Below, piece by piece: positions 1 to 5,580 of a DNA stretch of 5,744 nt. The stretch is taken from NCBI GenBank assembly GCA_001483205.1, contig JPPB01000024.1, positions 1 through 5,744 of the forward strand, in the 5' to 3' direction. Position numbers and translations under genes: made by a program. The notes under the pieces were generated by a model that saw nothing but the letters and a program-made list of their open reading frames with translations, was not told the DNA's origin and ran no database searches. The stretch's first letter is position 1; each line of letters opens with the position of its first letter. The DNA is from an alpha proteobacterium 3107. Its GTDB lineage: Bacteria > Pseudomonadota > Alphaproteobacteria > Rhodobacterales > Rhodobacteraceae.

Positions 1-70
1 GCTTTGCACCCGCCGGGCCGGGCGCTGCCTTTCGGACGGGTCGCGCCTCTGTCCCGGCACGGGCGGCGGA
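1..70. other. Left-edge non-coding sequence, nothing recognised
   Basis: GC-rich sequence downstream of the GT2 gene and its structured elements. Short frames are open to the window edge on the minus strand (for example from a GTG near position 60), but they are too short and have no ribosome-binding site or recognisable residues, so I do not call a gene. Confidence 0.3.
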
Positions 71-88
71 CCTTATCCGCGGATAAGG
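71..88. repeat. Perfect 18-bp palindrome
   Basis: CCTTATCC followed by GCGGATAAGG reads identically on both strands, with a CCGCGG centre. As single-stranded nucleic acid it can form a 7-bp stem around a CGCG loop. Its right half (82-88) is also the outer arm of the nested inverted repeat at 82-164, so the two structures are mutually exclusive. It could be an operator for a gene left of the window, or part of a 3' RNA structure after the GT2 gene. Confidence 0.6.
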
Positions 89-164
89 GCAGCACCTCTG
101 ACCTATTGGCGCGTCAGTGGCCAAACCACCCTGCCCGGCTTGGCCAATACACAGAGGCCTTATC
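82..164. repeat. Nested imperfect inverted repeat downstream of the GT2 gene
   Basis: Three arm pairs nest around one centre: GATAAGG (82-88) with CCTTATC (158-164), CCTCTG (95-100) with CAGAGG (152-157), and TATTGGC (104-110) with GCCAATA (143-149). That gives 20 potential base pairs, interrupted by a 6-base bulge and a small internal loop, closing a 32-base loop. An alternative stem, GGCCAA (119-124) with TTGGCC (140-145), competes with the inner arm. It begins 13 bases past the GT2 stop codon and could act as an RNA 3' structure or a mobile-type palindromic element. No U-run follows on the minus strand. Confidence 0.6.
95..139. repeat. Dispersed repeat, copy 1 (downstream of GT2 gene)
   Basis: This is the partner of the repeat at 2113-2157, in direct orientation and beginning 2018 bases away. 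It starts CCTCTGACC, shares TATTGGCGCGTCAGTG with the other copy, and ends GCCCGGC. CTGAC (98-102) and GTCAG (113-117) form an inverted pair as in copy 2. It lies 37 bases past the GT2 stop codon, so each copy follows the 3' end of a minus-strand gene. Here it is also part of a longer nested inverted repeat (82-164). Confidence 0.75.
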
Positions 165-176
165 AACGCCATATCG

Positions 177-1973
177 TCACGCCATCCTCTCGCTTGCCAT
201 TTCCGGCGGTTGCCACAGAGCCGCCAGAACCGCACGATTGACGGCATTGGCGTTCAGCATCAGCCAGAACAGATTGACCACCAGAAACGGCACGGTCTGC
301 CCGCTCTGCCCGGTCATGTATCCGGCGATCCCCCACAGGCCCGCGGCGGCCATCACCCCCAGCAACAGCAGATTCGGCAGCGCGTGGCGCAACCCCTGCA
401 ACCGGGCGGGTGTCTTCGGCGTCGGCGGAAAGGCCACCCGCCGCCCGCGCAGCACCTGACCGAGCGCCTGATACCGCAACGGCAACAGGCCAAGCGACAG
501 AATGCGCCCGGAATGGATGTCATGCCCCTTGCAGGCAAGGATGAGTGCCAGCTCATTAGTGATCAGGATCGGCAGGATATGCAGAAAGAACTCTGCCGAA
601 TAGGCGGCGACGGGGGCGATGCCGGTTAACAGGGAAAACACCGGCGCGAGCAGCAGAACCGGAATCCACAACACCGACAGATAGGACCAGAACGTCGCCG
701 CATAGTGCAGCCTGATGCGCCAGCCCATGCCCGAACGCCACAGCGGATTGGCGCGCAGGATTATATCGAACGTGCCGCCCGCGTATTTCAGTTGCTGGGT
801 TTTCCACGCCCGCATCGACCACGGCGACAACATGCGGGTTTCGGCCTGCGGATGATAGACCGACCGCCACCCGTCCGCGTGTTGCAGGATGGATGTGTGG
901 ATGTCTTCAGAGACGTGAAAGCGGAACGGCTCGACCTCGGTTCGGGCCAGAAGCGCAGAGGCCGGGGCCGGGGCGGATAAGGGATCAGAAGCGGCTCCCC
1001 GCCCCGCCCCGCCTGATTTCAGCAGCTCCCGCATTTGATCCCCCTGCCGTTTCAGCGCGCAGTCAAACAGCGCTTCGCGCCGGTGGATTGACCCGGCCCC
1101 GCAACAGAAAGAGGCATGATTGCGGTTGCGCCGTCGCTGCACGACATCGAAAAACAGGCCGGGATTGGCCAGGAACGGGTCTTCGCCAACCCGTTCCCGC
1201 CCGGTCAGCCAGGCCATAAGGGGTGCCGCGACCCGCGCGCGCGCCCCGAATTTCCGCGTCAGCCAGGCGCGCCAGCTCTCGCCCGGCGGGATGTCATAGA
1301 ACCAGTGCGGCGTCTGCACCCAGGCCACGCGCGGGTCGCGGAAATAGCCCAGTGTGTGCTCGACGAACCCCGGCAATATCCGGGTGTCCGCGTCGCAGAT
1401 GATGATGAAATCGCCCCGCGTGGCGAACAGGGCATTTTTGAGGTTGCCCGCCTTGAACCCCCGATTGCCGTGCCGTGTGTGATAGCGCGCGCCGAACCGG
1501 TCGGCGAGGGCGGCAAATTCCGCCCGGTTTCCGTCGTCAAGCAGGTGAAGGCTGAGCGTGACGCCTGTCGGGATGCGCAGCGCGCGGGTGGCCTCCAGCG
1601 ACGGGGCGACCAGCGCGGCCTCTTCATCAAAGGTGGTGATGAACAGATCAACGCGGATCGGCCCGTCGCCCTCCAGCCCCAGATCGGCGCGGTTGTCCGG
1701 CGGCGGGGTGGTCGGGGTGTCGTTTTCGTCCCAGATGTCATGGAAAAACAGCAGTGTTCCGGCAAAGGACAAGGTTTCCGCCGCCGCCACCGCCACCGAA
1801 AAGACGATGGCGTCGGGGTTGAGTGATACGCTCCACCGCCAGCAGATATACCAGACGCCCAGCCCGATGGTCAGGCCCGCCATCAGGTGCCATGCGGTGG
1901 CCCGGTGCGGCGGCAGAGGCGGCGCGGGGGGCGGAAACCGATCCTCGAACTGGTGAAAATAGGGGCGGGACAT
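177..1973 (-). CDS. Processive family 2 glycosyltransferase, cellulose/curdlan-synthase-like, no PilZ domain
   Basis: A 598-residue membrane glycosyltransferase expected to polymerise a sugar from a nucleotide donor and pass the chain across the inner membrane. Two membrane segments (about 28-47 and 55-77) precede a GT-A catalytic domain (about 105-390). Visible motifs are DDG at 146-148, HGNRGFKAGNLKNAL at 168-182, the DxD motif DAD at 194-196, TPHWFYD at 221-227, FCCGAG at 289-294, the catalytic-base motif SED at 355-357, and QQLKY at 393-397 where classical synthases have Q(Q/R)xRW. A membrane half follows (about 424-480 and 530-585), with FPPTPK at 515-520 resembling the F-x-VTPK block of BcsA-type enzymes. 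It ends without a PilZ domain, so direct c-di-GMP control as in BcsA is not expected. A Gly/Ala/Ser/Pro-rich insert (about 318-342) separates FCCGAG from SED. The ATG at 1973 is the only reasonable start, because a TAA lies in frame in the repeat upstream; no Shine-Dalgarno motif is visible. The product (cellulose, beta-1,3-glucan or other) cannot be read from sequence. Confidence 0.93.
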   Translation of the reverse strand: MSRPYFHQFEDRFPPPAPPLPPHRATAWHLMAGLTIGLGVWYICWRWSVSLNPDAIVFSVAVAAAETLSFAGTLLFFHDIWDENDTPTTPPPDNRADLGLEGDGPIRVDLFITTFDEEAALVAPSLEATRALRIPTGVTLSLHLLDDGNRAEFAALADRFGARYHTRHGNRGFKAGNLKNALFATRGDFIIICDADTRILPGFVEHTLGYFRDPRVAWVQTPHWFYDIPPGESWRAWLTRKFGARARVAAPLMAWLTGRERVGEDPFLANPGLFFDVVQRRRNRNHASFCCGAGSIHRREALFDCALKRQGDQMRELLKSGGAGRGAASDPLSAPAPASALLARTEVEPFRFHVSEDIHTSILQHADGWRSVYHPQAETRMLSPWSMRAWKTQQLKYAGGTFDIILRANPLWRSGMGWRIRLHYAATFWSYLSVLWIPVLLLAPVFSLLTGIAPVAAYSAEFFLHILPILITNELALILACKGHDIHSGRILSLGLLPLRYQALGQVLRGRRVAFPPTPKTPARLQGLRHALPNLLLLGVMAAAGLWGIAGYMTGQSGQTVPFLVVNLFWLMLNANAVNRAVLAALWQPPEMASERMA

Positions 1974-2112
1974 CCGGGGGCGGCAGATACTCGGTTACGG
2001 GTTACGGGTTACGGGTTACAGAGCCGGGAACGGGTTCGGGAAACTGTCGCGCAGGCGTCATGTCCGTCCGGGGTATGGGGAAAGACAAAACAAGCCGTTA
2101 AGATATATGAGG
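1974..2112 (-). promoter_or_regulatory. Leader region of the GT2 gene
   Basis: This space between the dispersed repeat and the GT2 start should hold any promoter specific to the synthase. It has an AT-richer patch at about 2085-2110 (on the sense strand ATATATCTTAAC, then TTGTTTTGTC), but I cannot place a credible -35/-10 pair. Bases before the ATG at 1973 are C/G-rich and lack a Shine-Dalgarno motif. The tandem heptamers occupy 1993-2020. No gene is visible here. Confidence 0.3.
1993..2020. repeat. Four tandem copies of a 7-bp unit (GGTTACG)
   Basis: Three exact GGTTACG units (1993-1999, 2000-2006, 2007-2013) are followed by GGTTACA (2014-2020). The block lies 19 bases before the GT2 start codon, where a ribosome-binding site or the 5' end of the mRNA would be. 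In the GT2 reading frame one unit supplies a TAA stop, so the repeat is not translated as part of that gene. Short tandem units of this kind can change copy number by replication slippage. Confidence 0.85.
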
Positions 2113-2157
2113 CCTCTGACATATTGGCGCGTCAGTGACCAACCTGTCCCGCCCGGC
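2113..2157. repeat. Dispersed repeat, copy 2 (between secreted-protein and GT2 genes)
   Basis: This 45-base stretch aligns without gaps to 95-139, with 38 of 45 positions identical by my count. The first 30 bases differ at only two positions; the shared core includes TATTGGCGCGTCAGTG. Within it CTGAC (2116-2120) and GTCAG (2131-2135) form a 5-bp inverted pair. It lies 60 bases past the stop of the secreted-protein gene and in the same orientation as copy 1, so the two copies directly flank the GT2 gene. Nothing in it codes for protein. Confidence 0.75.
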
Positions 2158-2184
2158 GGAACTGCCCAAGCAGCGTCCGGCCCA

Positions 2185-2207
2185 GGCCAAAATACAGTCA
2201 TTTGGCC
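2185..2207 (-). terminator. Hairpin just after the secreted-protein gene
   Basis: GGCCAAA (2185-2191) and TTTGGCC (2201-2207) form a perfect 7-bp stem with a 9-base loop, starting 10 bases after the stop codon of the secreted-protein gene. It could terminate or stabilise the three-gene transcript. There is no U-run after it on the minus strand, so it is not a classical Rho-independent terminator, and read-through into the GT2 gene remains possible. Confidence 0.4.
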
Positions 2208-2217
2208 ATACCCCCGA

Positions 2218-3000
2218 TCACTCCGGATCATTGGCCTTGCTGAAATCGCGCTCGAACGCCTCCAGCACCCGCAGAACCGCGTCATATTCGGTTGCATCCG
2301 CAAACTCTGCCGAGGATTTGGTCGAAAAGGACCACACCCCGACCGACAGTTTGGTCGCCGGATCGCGGGACAAAAGCGCGGTCTGGCTCAGGCTGGCAAA
2401 CACCGAATAGCTGTATGCGCACGCGCCGTCCGGGTCGGTGAAGGACAGAAAGATGTTCAGCTTTGGCTGTCCGGGCAGGCGCGCCGCCTCGCGCGGGTCA
2501 AGCACCAGCAGCCCCAGCGCCCGGAACCGGCGCTCGAACTCGGCCTGAAGATCGGCCCCGAAGCCCGAATCAAAGCCGGGCGGCGGGCGCAGGGAACGCA
2601 GGTCGAGACCAATCCCGGCAAGGCCGCGCAGCGCGTCAAGCGACTCCGACAGGAACTGCCGTTCCGGGTCTGATCCGGGGCCGCCGGTTCGGGATGTGTC
2701 CTGACAGACACGCGGCGCGTCCGGGCGTTCCCCGGCTCTGCCCGCCCCCGGCGTGCGGCCCCGGCTCAGGCCGAACATCCGATACAGCCAGTCCGTCCGG
2801 TCCGGGGTGAACGGGCGGCTGGAATACTCACGCACCTGCCGACAGCCGCTGCCGTCCGGGCAGTTGCTGCCCGCATGTCTGATCTGCTCCCACAATATCC
2901 AGAAACGGTCCTGCGTGTCGGCATGTGCCGGGTGGCCCCCGGCCCCGATAAGCGCACAGAGGCCAAGCGCATAAAGCACCGCTTTCGGCCCGCCGGTCAT
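2218..3000 (-). CDS. Secreted/periplasmic protein of unknown family
   Basis: A 260-residue protein I do not recognise. Residues 1-27 form a typical Sec signal peptide: a basic residue at K6, a hydrophobic core, and likely cleavage after AHA (25-27). There is no lipobox, so it should be soluble in the periplasm or exported. The mature part has an N-terminal piece (28-80, with aromatic-rich DRFWILWEQI and a CPDGSGC pair at C47/C53), a Gly/Arg/Pro-rich linker (about 80-115), and a C-terminal alpha/beta-looking region (about 116-255) containing LPGQPKLNIFLSFTDPDG, CAYSYSVFASLSQT and VGVWSF. Four mature cysteines (47, 53, 99, 194) could form two disulfides. The ATG at 3000 is chosen because it starts the signal peptide, overlaps the upstream stop as ATGA, and has GGAG at 3012-3009 with 8-base spacing. 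The same frame stays open upstream to 3282, but that part lies over the preceding gene. Context suggests a role in polysaccharide export or maturation; that is inference. Confidence 0.85.
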   Translation of the reverse strand: MTGGPKAVLYALGLCALIGAGGHPAHADTQDRFWILWEQIRHAGSNCPDGSGCRQVREYSSRPFTPDRTDWLYRMFGLSRGRTPGAGRAGERPDAPRVCQDTSRTGGPGSDPERQFLSESLDALRGLAGIGLDLRSLRPPPGFDSGFGADLQAEFERRFRALGLLVLDPREAARLPGQPKLNIFLSFTDPDGACAYSYSVFASLSQTALLSRDPATKLSVGVWSFSTKSSAEFADATEYDAVLRVLEAFERDFSKANDPE

Positions 3001-4421
3001 GCCAGACGCTCCAGACGCGGGATGGCGCGCCGTCCGGCCCGGCCCCCATGATCCGGTGGCGCACTGACCGCGGTTTGCGCCGGGGGTATCCGGTGGCTCA
3101 TCTCCCCGTCGGCCGAGACGATTGCGCCCTCCGCCCGCGCCCCCGGCCCCAGATGGGTTCCGGGCAGGATCAGGCTGTCGCGCACCAGGCTCTTGCGATG
3201 CAGCACACAGCCCGCGCCGATAATCGCCGGGCCGATCACCCGAGCGCCCGGCCCGACCCGCGCGCCGGCACCGATATAACACGGGGCCACAATCCCGGCG
3301 CGGGCGGAAATATCGGCCTCCGGGTGGACCCAGACGCCGGGCCGGACTTCCCGCCCGGTGGGAACGGCAAGCGGGGCCGCCTGCCTCAGCACCCCGGAAA
3401 CGGCGGCGTAATAGGACGGCCCGTCGGTGATTTCACACAACTGATGGAGGGCGCGAAACGGGATGACGGCGCGTTTGCGGGCAGAGAGTTGGGGCAGGAT
3501 GTCCCGGCTGATGCTGAGGTTCGGGCGGTCCCCGAAGCCCTCAAGCGCATCGGGGCTGAAGATGTAAATTCCGGCGGTTGCGGCGGGCGCATGGGGCAGT
3601 GAAGCGCCCGTCCCGGCGCGGTCCTCACCCCGCCGCGCCAGATAGGTGACCGCCGCCCCGGTCGCCCGGTGCTGCTCCATCATCGCGGCAAGGTCTGCAT
3701 CACACAGCAGGGTGCCCCGGCTGACGATAAAGGGCTGCGAGAACAGATTATGGGCCGCCTGCATGTGAATGAGGCCCGACCCGCTGCTCCGTGTCCGCTG
3801 CCACCATCCGCCGGTGCCCTGCCCGCCGTCGTTGATCTGCAAGACCGTCTGACCGGCGCGGCGGTTCTGCCCCAGACAGGCGGATATTTGTGCCCCCGCC
3901 TGGCCGGTGGTGACGATGAAATCCCGCACCCCGAACCCCCTCAGCCGGTCAATGGCCCGTTGCAGGACCGGCTTGCCCAGCACATCCAGCAACGCGGTCG
4001 GGGTATGTTCGGGCAGGTGCGGACAGGGTGCCCGGTTTTCGGCACAGAGCAGCACCGCCTGAGTGCCCGCCAGCTTCAGGGCCGCGAACTCCGGCGCGGA
4101 CAGGGCGGCCCCGACCGACGGATGCACCGGCATCGCGCGCTCCAGGCCCAGCCGTTCCAGATTGCGCAGGGTCCGGGCCGGAAACCCGCAAAAGCCGAAA
4201 TGCAGCGTGGGGTGGAGCGCCATCAGCTCGACCAGCGCCGCCAGCCCGGACGCAGGGATTCGCCCGGCCCGCGACATATCCAGCACCACGGCGCGTTTGC
4301 CCTGCGCCCCGATCCCCCGGCAGATGCGGGTCAGAGGCTCAAGGGCGTCGGACCGGACGGCCCGCGCGCGCGGGCGCAAAATGGCGATACCGCCTTCGGC
4401 AGGGTCAACATCAATGAGCAT
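2997..4421 (-). CDS. STAS domain - degenerate sugar nucleotidyltransferase - left-handed beta-helix fusion
   Basis: A 474-residue cytoplasmic protein with three parts. Residues 1-108 resemble a STAS domain: a VVLDMS strand, then IPASGLAALVEL where anti-anti-sigma factors have xDSSGLxxLxxL. Residues about 119-350 follow the sugar-1-phosphate nucleotidyltransferase fold (LLDVLGKPVLQRAIDRL, then DADLAAMMEQHRATGAAVTYLA, then AGIYIFSPDALEGF). Residues about 357-439 are hexapeptide-type repeats (IGAGARVGPGARVIGPAIIG) forming a left-handed beta-helix, as in GlmU/GlgC-like enzymes. Key catalytic elements look lost: the GxGTRxxP loop reads AENRAP (127-132), the usual PK reads PT (141-142), and the GD metal motif reads GT (236-237). 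I infer a regulatory or scaffold role rather than catalysis. An ATG seven codons upstream (4442) keeps the frame open, but the ATG at 4421 has AGGAG at 4432-4428 with 6-base spacing, so I prefer it. It overlaps the acyltransferase gene by 11 bases and the next gene by 4. Confidence 0.9.
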   Translation of the reverse strand: MLIDVDPAEGGIAILRPRARAVRSDALEPLTRICRGIGAQGKRAVVLDMSRAGRIPASGLAALVELMALHPTLHFGFCGFPARTLRNLERLGLERAMPVHPSVGAALSAPEFAALKLAGTQAVLLCAENRAPCPHLPEHTPTALLDVLGKPVLQRAIDRLRGFGVRDFIVTTGQAGAQISACLGQNRRAGQTVLQINDGGQGTGGWWQRTRSSGSGLIHMQAAHNLFSQPFIVSRGTLLCDADLAAMMEQHRATGAAVTYLARRGEDRAGTGASLPHAPAATAGIYIFSPDALEGFGDRPNLSISRDILPQLSARKRAVIPFRALHQLCEITDGPSYYAAVSGVLRQAAPLAVPTGREVRPGVWVHPEADISARAGIVAPCYIGAGARVGPGARVIGPAIIGAGCVLHRKSLVRDSLILPGTHLGPGARAEGAIVSADGEMSHRIPPAQTAVSAPPDHGGRAGRRAIPRLERLA

Positions 4422-5580
4422 CCGGGACTCCTGATCTTGCATGTCCCGGCCCTGACAGCCGGGGCAGGGGGCCCAGCCCGATGGTCCAGGCCAGCGCCGG
4501 AATGCGGGCGATCAGCGCAACCAGCGCAGAGGTCAGGGCGATGGTGGTGCCTATCTTCACCCACACCTGCGCGACCGGCGGCCATTGCAGGCCGTGCAGC
4601 CCGATCTCGGCCAGGTCGAGAAAAATGGGGTGGCAGAGGTAGATGCCAAAGGAATAGGGGGCAAGGCGCGACAGCACCGGCGACCATCTGCGGTGTCCCA
4701 GCAACATGCAGACCGCAAACAGCACCAGCGGCATCAGGAAATCCGCCCAGTATCCGGGGGTGTAAAGGAACGGCCATGCGCCGGTCTCGATGGTCTTGCG
4801 GGTGGCGACCAGCTTGATCAGGAACAACAGCAGACCGGTATACAGCACCAGCGGCAGCCAGCGCCGGTCTGCCCCCGCCGTGCCCGCCGCGTCTGCCCCG
4901 CCTGCCTGTATCCGCCGCCAGACCCCCAGAGCGGCGGCGGCGGCAAGGCCGTATCCGGCATAGGTCAGTATCTTGACCCCCCGCGCCAGAAACGGCAACG
5001 CCTCTGACCCGTGGAAAGCGGCATAGATGAACCGGTCAAGCTCGTGCCTGACCATCAGACAGGCCAGCACCATTGCCCCCAGCGCCGGGTAACGCACCGC
5101 CAGCCGGAACAGCGGATAGAACAGCAGCAGGCCAAACAGGGTCGGGATAAAGTGCATGTGGTATTTGACGCTGCCGAGCAGCAGATAACCGCCCCAGGCG
5201 GCGGGGCTGGCAAGCGCATCTAACCGGGCGGGCAGATACCCGAACGCATCCGCCTTGATCAGGCTGTAGAAGGCATAGAAAACGGTCCAGAACAGAAACG
5301 GGGGCAGCAGGCGGCGGGCCTGTTCGCGGATGGTCTCGCCATAGCTGCGCGGGCGGCGGTCAAGCGTCATCAGCAACAGAAAGACCGAGATGATCAGAAA
5401 CAGCTCTGTCCGTGCGGTATAGAGCACCGCGCGCAAAAGCAGCGGCAGAATGCGGTCAGAGACGGGATAGGCCGCCCACGCGCCCCCGGACGCATCCGCG
5501 GTTGCGTGCAGCCCCACCATCGACAGACCGGCGGCCAGACGCAACGCATCCAGCCAGATAAATCGTTCCTGTGCTGCCAT
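4411..5580 (-). CDS. Membrane acyltransferase, Acyltransferase 3 family
   Basis: A 389-residue polytopic inner-membrane protein of the Acyltransferase 3 family (PF01757; relatives include OafA, WecH and OpgC), which transfer acetyl, succinyl or similar groups to sugars of surface or periplasmic glycans. The N-terminal signature is WLDALRLAAGLSMVGLHA (9-25 plus flank), with the conserved His at 25. HMHFIPTLFGLLLFYPLFRL (141-160) matches the family's mid-protein block, and YSFGIYLCHPIF (309-320) matches the late S-x-x-IYLxH block. About ten hydrophobic segments are spread over the length, which is normal for the family. An in-frame GTG lies 13 codons upstream at 5619. I chose the ATG at 5580 because a purine-rich GGGAAAGGGG tract stands just before it and the family signature begins right after it. 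It is the first gene of the likely operon and its stop lies inside the STAS-fusion gene. Modification of the polymer made by the GT2 enzyme at 1973-177 is the likely role, by inference; the acyl group cannot be told. Confidence 0.93.
   Translation of the reverse strand: MAAQERFIWLDALRLAAGLSMVGLHATADASGGAWAAYPVSDRILPLLLRAVLYTARTELFLIISVFLLLMTLDRRPRSYGETIREQARRLLPPFLFWTVFYAFYSLIKADAFGYLPARLDALASPAAWGGYLLLGSVKYHMHFIPTLFGLLLFYPLFRLAVRYPALGAMVLACLMVRHELDRFIYAAFHGSEALPFLARGVKILTYAGYGLAAAAALGVWRRIQAGGADAAGTAGADRRWLPLVLYTGLLLFLIKLVATRKTIETGAWPFLYTPGYWADFLMPLVLFAVCMLLGHRRWSPVLSRLAPYSFGIYLCHPIFLDLAEIGLHGLQWPPVAQVWVKIGTTIALTSALVALIARIPALAWTIGLGPLPRLSGPGHARSGVPDAH

Noticed and set aside
82..164. Integron attC site
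   Set aside because: Arm layout is superficially similar, but I find no GTTRRRY/RYYYAAC core pair and no integrase in the window.
1116..1826. Plus-strand frame of 236 codons
   Set aside because: Antisense shadow of the GT2 catalytic domain; no family motifs or start signals.
177..1973. Assignment as OpgH/MdoH glucan biosynthesis glucosyltransferase
   Set aside because: The motifs TPHWFYD, FCCGAG, SED and FPPTPK fit the BcsA/curdlan-synthase type better, and no opgG-like partner is present.
2058..2303. Minus-strand frame of 81 codons between the secreted-protein and GT2 genes
   Set aside because: It overlaps the end of the secreted-protein gene in another frame and crosses the hairpin and dispersed repeat; no ribosome-binding site or recognisable residues.
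3001..3282. Upstream extension of the secreted-protein frame to 354 codons
   Set aside because: It would overlap the STAS-fusion gene by over 280 bases and bury a clear signal peptide in the middle of the chain.
3669..4817. Plus-strand frame of 382 codons
   Set aside because: It runs antisense to the STAS-fusion and acyltransferase genes, is Pro/Arg/Gly-rich without recognisable motifs, and reflects the lack of stops in GC-rich DNA.
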